Below are positions 15,054 through 25,657 of a DNA stretch of 46,476 nt, piece by piece. Each line of letters opens with the position of its first letter. Position 1 is the first letter of the stretch. The notes beneath the pieces are model-generated. The model saw only the letters and a program-made list of their open reading frames with translations, searched no databases and was not told the origin of the DNA. A program made the position numbers and the translations under genes. This DNA is from Glycomyces salinus (GTDB taxonomy: Bacteria > Actinomycetota > Actinomycetes > Mycobacteriales > Micromonosporaceae): contig NZ_JAELXW010000072.1 in NCBI RefSeq assembly GCF_016428645.1, positions 1 through 46,476 on the forward strand. The letters run 5' to 3'.

Positions 15054-16907
15054 TCAGCACTCGGCGAGCGGCCCGGTCGAGTCGGGGTCGTCCGGGTCGA
15101 GCTCGAACCAGACGAAGGGGAGGTATCCGACCTGGCCGTGATGGTCGAACTCGACGACGAGGTTCGAGGCGGCCTTGCCCGGGTGGGAGTCCCAGGAGAC
15201 GCCGCCCTCCTCGCCTCGCGGGTCGATCCTCCGGTCGGTCTCCGTGTAGCAGTAGAGGTAGTACTGGTCGCCCGAATAGGCGTCCCCGATGGACTCGTTC
15301 CGGTCGGGGTCGGCGCCGACATCGACGCGGGCGCCGCCGCTCCCGCAGTGCTCCAGCGGCGAGGGGCATTCGAAGCGGACCTTGCCGAGGACCGGCGTGG
15401 TCGAGACCCACTCGGTCAGCGGCGCCTGGTCCGAGCCCTCGACTTCGAGCACGAAGACGTACGGGACTCCCGCGCGGAGTCCGTCGACGGTGAGCTCGTT
15501 GCAGTCGCCCGCCGCCTCCACATCGGTCTCCTTGACCGTCGCCGTGCACCGCAGCGTGTCCGGTTCGGCGCTGGTGTAGACGGTGAACGACGAGTAGGAC
15601 GGGTCGACCAGGCTGATCTCGATCTCCTCCGCGGCGGCGTCGGTCGGCCGTCCGGTCTCGGTGCCGTGGCCGTCGTCGGGCGCGGCCGACGACTGGGAGG
15701 CGGGCTCGTCCCGGTCGACGCCGGAGGCGACCGCCCAGACGATGCCGACGCCGCCGAGGACCATGACGACGGTGACCACCAGCGCCGTCAGCACCGGGTA
15801 GAGCCCGGGGCCGACCCGCCGGGTGCGGAACCGGGACCGGTGCGCCGGACCGGGCGGGGCCGGCGGCGTGAACGGCGCGGCCCGGTCCGCCGGGGTCGAC
15901 TCGAACGGCGGACCAGAGGCCGCGCGGTCCGGTGCGGGCGGAGCGGCCGCACCGTTCTCGGAGGGGAGGACGACGGTTCGCTCGGCCGCCTCCTTGGCTT
16001 CCATGCGGTCGCTGACGTCGGCCATCTGGAGGGACTCGGCGAAGGCGCGGCAGGACTCGGGGCGCCGGGCCGGGTCGCGGTCGAGCGAGCGGACCAGGAG
16101 CCGCTCGAGCCATTCGGGGACGTCCTCGCGCGGCAGCGCTGGTGGCGGCACGGCGGAGGTGACGCGCCGCCGGTGCGCGTCGGGGTCGGTGCCGCCCTCG
16201 GGGTCGGCGAACGGGGCGTGCCCGGCCAGCAGGTGCCACATCGACGAGGCCAGGCTGTAGAGGTCGCTGGCCGGAGACTGGGCCCGGCGCAGCAGCGCCT
16301 CGGGGGAGGCGTGGAGCGGCGTGAGCATGTCGATCGCCTGGGTGGCCGACAGCGCCTCGGGGGCGCGGGCGATCCCGAAGTCGGCCAGCGCCGGGCCGTA
16401 CTGGCCGCGCAGGATGTTCTGCGGCTTGACGTCCCGGTGGATGATCCCGGCCTCGTGCGCGGCCTGAAGCGCCTGCCCGATCTTGACGCCGACCTCGACG
16501 ACCTGTTCGACGCCCAGTGGCCCCCGGTCCTTCAGGATCGACGAGTAGGAGCCGCCCTCGCAGTACTCCATGACGATGTAGGGGCGTCCGTCCCCGGTCG
16601 AGCCGGTGTCGATGATCGAGACGATGTGGGGGTGTCCCGACACCAGGACGGTCGTCTCCAGCTCCTTCGCCATCGAGTCGGTGGTGTTCATCTCGCCGTC
16701 GACCAGCACCTTGACGGCGACGACCCGGTCGAGGCGTTCCTGGACGGCGCGGTAGACCACGGCGGTCGACCCGCCTGCGACCGCCGTGAGGTCGCGGTAG
16801 CCGGGGATCGTCGGAACGGTAGCGGGAGGCACGAAGCGTCTTTCTGTCGGGACACCGGGATCGGAACGGGGGTACCAGGATGCCCCGCGGTTCGCCGCCC
16901 CCGCCAC
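15054..16907 (-). CDS. Membrane Ser/Thr protein kinase (PknB/AfsK-like) with extracellular domain
   Basis: 617 residues from a GTG at 16907 with GGAGG ten bases upstream. The kinase domain (about 36-295) has catalytic Lys66 (VAVKV), HRDVKPQN (157-164), DFG (176-178) and SPE. The Gly loop is irregular (AVAGGSTAVVY). A Pro-rich juxtamembrane stretch carrying Thr residues precedes one membrane helix (about 367-394). The outside part has a Ser/Asp-rich linker, an FN3-like domain (SFTVYTSAEP...; GLRAGVPYVFVLEVEG) and a Cys-containing terminal domain. It is encoded directly behind an AfsR-like regulator. In Streptomyces AfsK phosphorylates AfsR, so a kinase-regulator relay is likely by context. Confidence 0.92.
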   Translation of the reverse strand: MAGAANRGASWYPRSDPGVPTERRFVPPATVPTIPGYRDLTAVAGGSTAVVYRAVQERLDRVVAVKVLVDGEMNTTDSMAKELETTVLVSGHPHIVSIIDTGSTGDGRPYIVMEYCEGGSYSSILKDRGPLGVEQVVEVGVKIGQALQAAHEAGIIHRDVKPQNILRGQYGPALADFGIARAPEALSATQAIDMLTPLHASPEALLRRAQSPASDLYSLASSMWHLLAGHAPFADPEGGTDPDAHRRRVTSAVPPPALPREDVPEWLERLLVRSLDRDPARRPESCRAFAESLQMADVSDRMEAKEAAERTVVLPSENGAAAPPAPDRAASGPPFESTPADRAAPFTPPAPPGPAHRSRFRTRRVGPGLYPVLTALVVTVVMVLGGVGIVWAVASGVDRDEPASQSSAAPDDGHGTETGRPTDAAAEEIEISLVDPSYSSFTVYTSAEPDTLRCTATVKETDVEAAGDCNELTVDGLRAGVPYVFVLEVEGSDQAPLTEWVSTTPVLGKVRFECPSPLEHCGSGGARVDVGADPDRNESIGDAYSGDQYYLYCYTETDRRIDPRGEEGGVSWDSHPGKAASNLVVEFDHHGQVGYLPFVWFELDPDDPDSTGPLAEC

Positions 16908-16952
16908 GGCCGCGGAGCCTCCGGTGCGGATCCGGTGCAGGACCGGTGAGCC

Positions 16953-19916
16953 TCAGGCGCGCGGGACGCCGAGCGCGGCGAAGGCGTCGTCGGCCTCCCG
17001 GCGCAGGGCTTCGGCCGCCGACGTTTCACCGGCGCCGGCGTGCGCCTCGGCGAGGGCCGCCAGCGAGCGGGCGTGGCGCAGCCGGTCGGGCATGCGGCCG
17101 TACCGCTCGCGGGCCCGCTCTCCGTGCTCGACGGCGAGGCGGTGCTCGCCAGAGCGGTGGTGGATCTTGCACAGCAGCAGGTCCAGGCGGGCCCGTTCGA
17201 GCTCGGCGAGCCGCGATTCCTGCCCTTCGACGGCCGAGCGCGCGAGTTCGAGCGCCCGCTCGGGCAGGCCCGCGTCGTTGAGCGCGTCGGCCAGGAACAT
17301 CCGTATGCCCCGGGCCATGGCGTGCCGACCGGTCTCGACCGCTTCGGCCAGCGCCGACTCCAGCTGCGGGCGGGCCCGGTCGTACCTGCCTTGGAGCCGG
17401 TGGGACTCCCCGCGCCACCAGCGGGCCATCATCGTGAACCGGGTCGCCCCGTCGGCCTCGGCCTGCCGTTCCACCTCGTCGATCACCTCCGCCGCCTCCC
17501 GGTGCCGCCCGAGGTCGATCAGCACCACGGCGTACGAGATCCGGTACTCGGGGGCGACGGTCTCCTTCCCGCCGCTCACCGCGAGGTCGATCGCCTCCCG
17601 GCACAGGGCCTCCGCCCGCGGATAGTCGCCGAGCGCGCGCGTCAGGTGGCCGAGGCTCCCGAGGTAGTCGCTCAACCTAGGGCTGCCGGTCTTCCGCGCC
17701 AGCAGCTCCGCGCGGCGCAGATGGGTCTCGGACTCGGCGTAGTTCCCGGTGACGTACAGGCTGGCGCTGAGGTTGTAGTGAGCCGCCGCGTCCTCCTCCG
17801 GGGGGAGCCCCTCGGCCATCGAGGCGGCCGCGCGCGCGTATTCGAGCGCCCGGGCCGGGTGGCCCGCGGTCCAATGCACCTGGTACAGCGCGAAATAGGC
17901 TTCATGTCGGCTCGAGGCGTCGGCATCGCCGCCGTCGGCGGCGATCGCGGCCTCGACGTCCCGGCGGATCCGCTCGGCGTCGAAGCCGAGGAGCACGAAA
18001 CCGCCGAGCGCCTGGGCCAGCAGCGGGCCGCGGCGGTGGCCGCGCCACCGCTGGAGCGCCGACCGGACGTTCGGGAACTCGGCGGCGGGAAGGCGTCCGG
18101 ACATCGAGTGGCACCACTGGGCGTGGCGGTCGTGCATCAGCTGCTGGACGCTCCCGTCCAGCTCCGCTTCGGCCCGGACCCGGGCGTGCTCCTTCACCAG
18201 GTCGTGGAACCGGCTGCGGCCCTTGCCGCTCGGGTCGAGCAGCGAGGCGCCCTCGATGCGCCGCACGAGACGGGCCGCCGCGGCCAGGTCGGACCCGGCG
18301 ACCGCGGCGGCCGTCTCGTGGGCGAAGTCGTTCCCCGGCAGCAGCCCCAGGCGCAGGAAGAGGTCCCGGGCGTCCGCGTCGAGGGCCTTCAGCGAGGTGT
18401 CGAAGGCGGCCTCGACGGCCGCGGCCGGATCGTCGTCGATCGCCAGCGCCTCCAGGCGGTGCGTCCGGAGTTCTTCGCAGAGCTCGGCGACGGTGGGGCC
18501 GCCGTCCTCGTTCAGGCGCGCGGCGGCGATGCGCAGCGCCAGCGGCAGCCCGGCGCAGCGGGCGCACAGTTCGCGGGCGGCCTCGGGCGCGGCCGCGATC
18601 CGTTCGGCGCCCACGAGCGCGGCGAGCAGGTCGAGCGAAGCCTCGGGCCCGAGAGGTTCGAGCCTGACCGACCTGGCGTCGTCGCGGACCGCGAGCCCGG
18701 AGAGCCGGTTCCGGCTGGTGACCACGGCGGCGCAGCCCTCCGCGGGCAGCAGCGGCCGGACCTGCGCGGCGTCGAGCGCGTTGTCGAGCACCACCAGGAC
18801 GCGCCTGCCCGCGGTCGTCGAGCGGTACAGCCCGGCGGCCGAGTCGGTCGATTCGGGCACGGCGGCGGTGCCGAGGGCGTCGAGGAGGTGGGCCAGCGCT
18901 TCGCGGGGCCCGACCGCGCTCTCCCGGTCCTCTCCGTGCAGGTCGATGAACAGCTGCCCGTCCGGGAACCGGTCCCGGACGCGGTGCGCCGCGCGGATCG
19001 CCGAGGCGGTCTTGCCGGAGCCGGCCAGGCCGGTGACCACGATCGGCCGGGTGGGCTCGTCGCGCAGGGACCGTTCGAGTCGGTCCAGTTCGTCCGGTCT
19101 CCCGGTGAAGGTCGCGGTGTCCGAGGGGAGCTGGGAGGGCCGCGGTCTCGCTTCGGCCGGGGGCGGGGCCTCGACGGGCAGGTCGTCGCGCAGGATCGCC
19201 GCGTGCAGTTCCCGCAGCTCGGTCGCCGGGTCGATGCCGAGGTCCTCGACGAGGGACCGCCGCAGCGACTGGTAGGCGTCGAGCGCCTCGGGGGTGCGGC
19301 CGAGGCGGTGCAGCGCGGTCATCAGCAGCGCCCACAGCCGCTGCCGGTGCGGGTGCTCGGCGCACCGGCGCCGCAGCTCCGGCAGCGCGCCCTCGAAATC
19401 GCCCTCGACGCGCATCTCCAGATCGAGGCGTTCCTCGACGGCGCGCCGGCGCTCCTCGTCGAGGGCCTGCGCCGCGGCCTCGAAGCGGGGGCCCTCCAGG
19501 CCCGCCAGGGCCGGTCCCCGCCAGAGCTCCAGCGCGGCGCGGAGGTGGGACAGCGATGCCGCCAGGTCGCCGCGGGCGCGGGCGGCGCGCGCGAGGCCGA
19601 CCTGCGATCTGAAGCGCATCGAGTCGGAGACCGATTCGTCGGCCTCGATCGCGTAGCCGTCGCCGTCGCCCGACAGGATCCGGCCGTCGTCTCCGAGTTC
19701 CCGCCGGATGAGCGCGGCCGCGTTCTGGATCTGGCGGCGGGCGGTCCGGGGCGGGGCGTCGTTCCATATCGTCTCGGCCAGTTCGTCGGCCGGGGCCCTC
19801 CATCCCGGCCTGATCAGCAGCGCGGCCAGGAGCCTGACCGCGGCCCTTCGAGGGAACCGGATCTCGCGGCCGTCGCGGACGACCTCGACCGGCCCGAGGA
19901 TCCGAAACTCCACCAT
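16953..19916 (-). CDS. AfsR/SARP-family transcriptional regulator (second copy)
   Basis: 987 residues: winged helix (1-95; MVEFRILGPVEVVRDGREIRFPRRAAVRLLAALL), BTAD (about 100-245; GPALAGLEGPRFEAAA, EDLGIDPATELRELH), NB-ARC with Walker A GLAGSGKT (296-303) and Walker B RRVLVVLDNALD, then TPR repeats to the C-terminus. It is paralogous to the 1100-residue protein encoded at 6634-9936 but clearly diverged. The ATG at 19916 follows GGAAGG closely. The gene lies 39 bases after a hydrolase gene and 45 bases before the kinase gene, all on one strand, so it is likely co-expressed with its candidate kinase. Confidence 0.93.
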   Translation of the reverse strand: MVEFRILGPVEVVRDGREIRFPRRAAVRLLAALLIRPGWRAPADELAETIWNDAPPRTARRQIQNAAALIRRELGDDGRILSGDGDGYAIEADESVSDSMRFRSQVGLARAARARGDLAASLSHLRAALELWRGPALAGLEGPRFEAAAQALDEERRRAVEERLDLEMRVEGDFEGALPELRRRCAEHPHRQRLWALLMTALHRLGRTPEALDAYQSLRRSLVEDLGIDPATELRELHAAILRDDLPVEAPPPAEARPRPSQLPSDTATFTGRPDELDRLERSLRDEPTRPIVVTGLAGSGKTASAIRAAHRVRDRFPDGQLFIDLHGEDRESAVGPREALAHLLDALGTAAVPESTDSAAGLYRSTTAGRRVLVVLDNALDAAQVRPLLPAEGCAAVVTSRNRLSGLAVRDDARSVRLEPLGPEASLDLLAALVGAERIAAAPEAARELCARCAGLPLALRIAAARLNEDGGPTVAELCEELRTHRLEALAIDDDPAAAVEAAFDTSLKALDADARDLFLRLGLLPGNDFAHETAAAVAGSDLAAAARLVRRIEGASLLDPSGKGRSRFHDLVKEHARVRAEAELDGSVQQLMHDRHAQWCHSMSGRLPAAEFPNVRSALQRWRGHRRGPLLAQALGGFVLLGFDAERIRRDVEAAIAADGGDADASSRHEAYFALYQVHWTAGHPARALEYARAAASMAEGLPPEEDAAAHYNLSASLYVTGNYAESETHLRRAELLARKTGSPRLSDYLGSLGHLTRALGDYPRAEALCREAIDLAVSGGKETVAPEYRISYAVVLIDLGRHREAAEVIDEVERQAEADGATRFTMMARWWRGESHRLQGRYDRARPQLESALAEAVETGRHAMARGIRMFLADALNDAGLPERALELARSAVEGQESRLAELERARLDLLLCKIHHRSGEHRLAVEHGERARERYGRMPDRLRHARSLAALAEAHAGAGETSAAEALRREADDAFAALGVPRA

Positions 19917-19955
19917 GACCTTCCGTCCAGACTGCGGGGCGCAGGATCTCGGGCC

Positions 19956-20795
19956 CTAGAGGTCCGCCAGGAGCTCGGCGAGCCGAGCGGGGCGGACCAG
20001 GGGTTCGATGTGGGCCGCCTCAAGGGTCCGGACGTCGAACTTGTTGTCCGGGACCAGCGTGTCCGCCTCGGAGATGAACAGATCCTGCAACGCGACCGGG
20101 ATCGAGGTGTCCTTGGCGAGCCGGATGTAGGTGCGGTCGACCCTGCCCCAGGTCTCGGCCTCGGCCCGGTCGTCTGGGCCGCCTCCGTCCAGGGCCTCGT
20201 CCGGTTGCAGCGAGTTCAGGAAGATCAGGAACTCGTCGTCGGTCCCGTCCTCGAACATCGACTTCTTCAGCGCCGCCAGCAGACCCGGATCGGTGGTGCG
20301 CCAGTTCATGCGGATCGCCCCCAGCTCGGCCGGGTCCGCCGCGAGCACTCCCATCGTCTCTTCCAGCACGCTCCCCTCCTGGTACTCGGGCAGCTGCATG
20401 TACTCGCCCGGAGTCCGGTCGACGCAGCACCAGGCCGAGAAGTAGACGATCCGGTCCAGCAGCTCGGGGTGCCGGTTCGCGAGCGCGGTGAGGGTGAGCC
20501 CGCCGCGGCTGTGCGCCACCGCGATCACCGGGCCGTGCTCGCGGGCCCGCCGCACGTCCTCGGCCACTCGCTCCACGGTCTCCGCGAAAGTCTTACCGGA
20601 CATGTTGGACGGTGCCTTCGCGAGTGCGGCCGCGTCCTGCGAGTGGAAGGACTCCGGGAAACCCGCCTCGAAGCCGTGGCCCGGCAGGTCGACCGCGAGC
20701 GACCGGTGGCCGCGAAGCGCCAACTCCCTTTGCAGGGGCGCCCAAGTGAAGGAGTTCGCGTTCGAGCCGTGGATGAGGACGTATGTAGGCGTCAT
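19956..20795 (-). CDS. Alpha/beta-fold hydrolase (EstC/salicylate esterase-like)
   Basis: 279 residues. YVLIHGSNANSFTW carries the oxyanion region, VDLPGHGFEAG follows, and the nucleophile elbow is AHSRGG with Ser96. The acid is in the DTLVPDNKF region, and the catalytic His lies near the end (LEAAHIEPLV). No signal peptide is present. The closest recognised group is the small esterase family that includes plant methylesterase-like and EstC proteins. The substrate is unknown. It sits between the RamB-like regulator gene (42 bases upstream) and the second AfsR-like gene. Confidence 0.85.
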   Translation of the reverse strand: MTPTYVLIHGSNANSFTWAPLQRELALRGHRSLAVDLPGHGFEAGFPESFHSQDAAALAKAPSNMSGKTFAETVERVAEDVRRAREHGPVIAVAHSRGGLTLTALANRHPELLDRIVYFSAWCCVDRTPGEYMQLPEYQEGSVLEETMGVLAADPAELGAIRMNWRTTDPGLLAALKKSMFEDGTDDEFLIFLNSLQPDEALDGGGPDDRAEAETWGRVDRTYIRLAKDTSIPVALQDLFISEADTLVPDNKFDVRTLEAAHIEPLVRPARLAELLADL

Positions 20796-20837
20796 GCGGG
20801 GATTCTCCCACCCGCCCCTCCCGTACCGCCCGCCGCG

Positions 20838-22358
20838 TCAGCGGAGGGAGTGGCGCTCCAGGAACTGGTAGACCTCGGTCTCGTCCACGCCCGGGAAGGA
20901 GCCCATCGGCATCGCCGCGAACTGGGACGACGCGGCCCTGGCGGTCGGCCAGGCGTGTCCGGCCCACGTCTCGGCCAGGGCGCTCGGCGGGTTGCGGCAG
21001 CAGTCGGGGTCCGGGCAGCGGGAGATCGACCTGGCGGTGGTCTCCTTGCCGCGGAACCACTTGGCCGACTCGTACGGCACGCCGATGCTCAGCGAGAACT
21101 CGCCGTCGGGGCCGCGCTCGGTGCGGGCGGTGCACCAGTAGGTGCCGCTGGGGGTGTCGGTGTACTGGTTGAACGCGTTGAACTTGTCGGGCACGTCGAA
21201 GACCTCGCGGCTGGTCCAGTACCGGCACACCGGCTGGCCCTCGATCGCGCCGGTCGGGTCGGCCGGGAAGGTCACGTCGTCGTTCTCGTAGGCCTTGAAG
21301 ATGATCCCGGACTTGTGGACCTTCTGGAAGTGGGTGCGGATGTCCAGATGCCGGGTGGCCAGGTTCGTGAACCGGTGGGCCGCGGCCTCATAGGACACCG
21401 CGAACAGGTCCCGCAGGTCCTCGATCGCGATCTCCTTCTCGTCCATGGCCTTCCGCAGGAACTTCACCGCGCTGGCCTCGGGGATCAGCAGCGCCGCCGC
21501 CAGGTAGTTCGTCGCGACCCGCTGGCCGAGGAACTCCAGATAGGTCCGCGGCACCTCGTGCTGGAGCACGTGGCTGGCCAGGGCCTGGAGCAGCACGGTG
21601 CGAGGGTCGTGCGAGGAGTCCTTGTTGGGGGTCAGGTAGATCCGCCGGTTGCGCAGATCGGTGACCGACCTGGTCGAATGCGGCAGGTCGTCCACGTGGT
21701 GCAGCGAGAACCGCAGGTACGAGGCCAGGTCGGAGATCTGGTGCTGCGAGAGCGGGCCGCTGCGGTAGCCGACGTGCCCCAGCAGCTGCCTGGCCTCGGC
21801 CTCGATGTCGCCGAAGTAGTTGTCCTTCTCCCGCATCCGGCGGCGCAGTTCGGTGTTGGCGCGGCGGGCCTCCTCGGGAGTGGCCGTGTGCAGGTTCACC
21901 TGGTGCTCCAGTTCGCGGTGCAGCCCGACGAGGGCCTCCAGGAACTCGGTGGGGATGCGCGAGGAGGGCTTGACGCTCGGCAGTCCCAGGTCCCGGTACT
22001 GCTTGCCGCGCTGGGCGCGTTCGAGCTCGATCTCCAGGGCCACGCGGCGGTTCGGCGGCTTCGCGCCCAGCAGCTCGTCCGAGGACACCCCCAGCGCCCG
22101 GGCGAGGGACCGCAGCAGCGAGAGCTTCGGCTCCTTCTTGCCGTTCTCGATCAGCGACAGTTGCGACGGGGCGGTGCCGACCGCCTCGCCCAGCTCGTCG
22201 AGGCTCAGCTCGCTCTGCTTGCGCAGGTGCCGGATCTGCTTGCCGAGGCTGATGAGGTCCAGGGCGTCGTCGTCGGCGGCCAGCTCGGCGGCCTCGGCCG
22301 CGCCCCAGGGGCGATGCTCGCGCGGTTGGGAGCGCTCGCTCGGAAAATTCTTTGCCAC
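20838..22358 (-). CDS. RamB/ScfR-type XRE-family regulator of acetate/short-chain acyl metabolism
   Basis: 506 residues if it starts at the GTG at 22358; the open frame extends to 22511 and the start is uncertain. It has an N-terminal XRE HTH (LGKQIRHLRKQSELSLDELGEAVGTAPSQLSLIENGKKEPKLSLLRSLARALGV), a long helical linker, an IrrE/ImmA-like middle domain without a clear HExxH, and a C-terminal DUF2083-type domain with a Cys cluster (CPDPDCC). This is the architecture of RamB of Corynebacterium and ScfR proteins, which respond to acetate or short-chain acyl-CoA. It is divergent from aceA, as expected of the glyoxylate-shunt regulator; a long N-terminal extension before the HTH is unusual. Confidence 0.85.
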   Translation of the reverse strand: MAKNFPSERSQPREHRPWGAAEAAELAADDDALDLISLGKQIRHLRKQSELSLDELGEAVGTAPSQLSLIENGKKEPKLSLLRSLARALGVSSDELLGAKPPNRRVALEIELERAQRGKQYRDLGLPSVKPSSRIPTEFLEALVGLHRELEHQVNLHTATPEEARRANTELRRRMREKDNYFGDIEAEARQLLGHVGYRSGPLSQHQISDLASYLRFSLHHVDDLPHSTRSVTDLRNRRIYLTPNKDSSHDPRTVLLQALASHVLQHEVPRTYLEFLGQRVATNYLAAALLIPEASAVKFLRKAMDEKEIAIEDLRDLFAVSYEAAAHRFTNLATRHLDIRTHFQKVHKSGIIFKAYENDDVTFPADPTGAIEGQPVCRYWTSREVFDVPDKFNAFNQYTDTPSGTYWCTARTERGPDGEFSLSIGVPYESAKWFRGKETTARSISRCPDPDCCRNPPSALAETWAGHAWPTARAASSQFAAMPMGSFPGVDETEVYQFLERHSLR

Positions 22359-22379
22359 TTCTTCATTATTAGCGAAGAA
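22359..22379. promoter_or_regulatory. Inverted repeat TTCTTC-N9-GAAGAA at the ramB-like start
   Basis: A 6-bp inverted repeat with a 9-base AT-rich spacer abuts the proposed GTG start of the regulator gene. It may be an autoregulatory operator or a hairpin masking the translation start. If the true start is further upstream it would lie inside the coding region. Confidence 0.4.
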
Positions 22380-22438
22380 CTGCCGATCTTTCCAGTCCGT
22401 TCCGCTGTATTTCGGGTCCACACGGCGGAAGAATTCTG

Positions 22439-22452
22439 TTACCTGCAAGTAA
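22439..22452. promoter_or_regulatory. Near-palindrome TTACCTGCAAGTAA upstream of aceA
   Basis: A 14-bp near-perfect palindrome (one mismatched pair) lies 43 bases before the aceA start, in the divergent aceA/ramB-like control region. Its TGCAA core is reminiscent of the TTTGCAAA-type RamB boxes of Corynebacterium glutamicum. It is therefore a candidate site for the adjacent RamB-like protein. Confidence 0.5.
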
Positions 22453-22495
22453 TGGCCGCTCCTGGAGCCGCCACAGAAGCCGAGTGGAGAAGACG

Positions 22496-23800
<1,305 letters not shown>

Positions 23801-23834
23801 CACCAGGACACCGCCGCACACCGAGGAGAACGCA

Positions 23835-25448
23835 ATGATCACCGCCACCGAGACCCGACCCGAACCGGCGACCGCCGCCGGTCCGCGCGTCGACCGACAG
23901 GACGAGATCCTGACGCCCGAGGCCCTGGAGTTCCTGGCCCGGCTGCACCGCGCCTTCGCCGGAAGGCGCCAGGAGCTGCTGCAGCGCCGACAGCACTGCC
24001 GGACCGCCATCGCCAACGGCCACGACCCGCGCTTCCTGCCCGAGACCGCCGAGATCCGCGAGGACATCTCCTGGACGGTGGCCCCGCTCGCCCCGGGCCT
24101 GGAGGACCGGCGCGTCGAGATCACCGGGCCGTGCGAGCGCAAGATGACGATCAACGCCCTCAACTCCGGCGCCAAGTGCTGGCTGGCCGACATGGAGGAC
24201 TCCTCCACGCCCAGCTGGGAGAACGTCATCGCCTCGCAGGCGAACCTGATCGACGCCATCGAGGGCCGCATCGAGTTCACCGGTGCGGGCGGCAAGCGCT
24301 ACGCGCTGACCGGGCGGACGCTCACCGACCTTCCGACGATCATCGTCCGGCCCCGCGGCTGGCACCTGGCCGAGCGGCACCTGACCGTCGACGGCGTCCC
24401 CATGAGCGGCGGCCTGGTCGACTTCGGGCTCTACTTCTTCCACAACGCGCACCGGCTCCTCGAACTGGGACGCGGACCCTACTTCTACCTGCCCAAACTC
24501 GAGTCCCACCTCGAGGCGCGGCTGTGGAACGACGTGTTCGTCCTCGCCCAGGACCTGCTCGGCATTCCGCAGGGGACCATCAGGGCCACCGTCCTCATCG
24601 AGACGATCACCGCGGCCTTCGAGATGGAGGAGATCCTCTACGAGCTGCGCCGCCACTCCTCGGGGCTCAACGCCGGACGCTGGGACTACATATTCTCGGT
24701 CATCAAGAACTTCCGCGAGCGGGGCACCAGGTTCATCCTGCCCGACCGCGGGCAGGTGACCATGACCCAGCCGTTCATGCGCGCCTACACCGAGCTGCTG
24801 GTGCGCACCTGCCACCGGCGCAGCGCCTCGGCGATCGGCGGGATGGCCGCGTTCATCCCCGACCGCCGCGACCCCGAGGCCAATGCCGCCGCCTTCGAGA
24901 AGGTCCGCGCCGACAAGACCCGCGAGGCCGACGACGGCTTCGACGGCTCCTGGGTGGCCCACCCCGACCTGGTGCCGGTCGCCATGGAGGTCTTCGACGA
25001 GACCCTCGGCGGCCTGCCCAACCAGATCGACCGGCTCCGCGACGACGTGGTCCCCGACGACCGGGCGCTGCTCGACGTGGCCTCGACCGAAGGCGACATC
25101 ACCGAGGACGGCATCAGGGGCAACATCGAGGTCGGCATCCGCTACGTCGAGTCCTGGCTGCGCGGCAACGGCGCGGCGGCCATCAACAACCTGATGGAGG
25201 ACGCGGCCACCGCCGAGATCTCCCGCTCCCAGATCTGGCAGTGGATCCACGGCGAGGCCGTCACCGACGCCGGGCGCCTGGTCACCCGCGACTGGGTCGA
25301 CAAGCTGGTGCGTGAGGAGTTCGGGGCCCTGGAGCGGTTCGACGGCGACCGCTTCGACGACGCCCTGGAGATCTTCACCGAATGCGCGCTCGGCGAGGAC
25401 TACCCGACGTTCCTGACCCTGCCGGCCTACGCGCGCTACCTGTGCTGA
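23835..25448 (+). CDS. aceB: Malate synthase A
   Basis: 537 residues, typical of malate synthase A. The family signature [15 protein letters not shown], the glyoxylate- and Mg-binding residues in [11 protein letters not shown], and [14 protein letters not shown] and [16 protein letters not shown] are present. It condenses glyoxylate with acetyl-CoA to malate and CoA. It sits 34 bases downstream of aceA with a GAGGAG ribosome site, so the two form an operon. A long N-terminal extension of about 30 residues (Thr/Pro/Ala-rich) is not part of the catalytic core. Confidence 0.97.
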   Translation: MITATETRPEPATAAGPRVDRQDEILTPEALEFLARLHRAFAGRRQELLQRRQHCRTAIANGHDPRFLPETAEIREDISWTVAPLAPGLEDRRVEITGPCERKMTINALNSGAKCWLADMEDSSTPSWENVIASQANLIDAIEGRIEFTGAGGKRYALTGRTLTDLPTIIVRPRGWHLAERHLTVDGVPMSGGLVDFGLYFFHNAHRLLELGRGPYFYLPKLESHLEARLWNDVFVLAQDLLGIPQGTIRATVLIETITAAFEMEEILYELRRHSSGLNAGRWDYIFSVIKNFRERGTRFILPDRGQVTMTQPFMRAYTELLVRTCHRRSASAIGGMAAFIPDRRDPEANAAAFEKVRADKTREADDGFDGSWVAHPDLVPVAMEVFDETLGGLPNQIDRLRDDVVPDDRALLDVASTEGDITEDGIRGNIEVGIRYVESWLRGNGAAAINNLMEDAATAEISRSQIWQWIHGEAVTDAGRLVTRDWVDKLVREEFGALERFDGDRFDDALEIFTECALGEDYPTFLTLPAYARYLC

Positions 25449-25578
25449 TCGGGCCGGACGGGAACCGCCGTCCGGCGGTGGTCGACCCCGGAGCGCTGGC
25501 GCGCGGGGCCGCCGCTCCCGCAGTCGAGGTGCGTTTGCGGGTGCGAGCGGCGTAAGGTGACCACCGTGAAAGACGGCA

Positions 25579-25623
25579 CACCGGTGCCGGAGGACGATCC
25601 CGACTCGGACTCCGGCACCGGTG
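25579..25623. promoter_or_regulatory. 14-bp perfect inverted repeat upstream of the alpha-galactosidase
   Basis: CACCGGTGCCGGAG at 25579-25592 is mirrored exactly at 25610-25623, with a 17-base spacer. Each arm ends in the 8-bp palindrome CACCGGTG, so the region holds two identical half-site palindromes 37 bp apart. It lies 35 bases before the GH36 start and 131 bases after the aceB stop. It could be a paired operator allowing looping, or an RNA hairpin in the leader. Confidence 0.6.
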
Positions 25624-25657
25624 CTCGCCGCCGACCGAGAGAAGGAAGCGCAACCGC

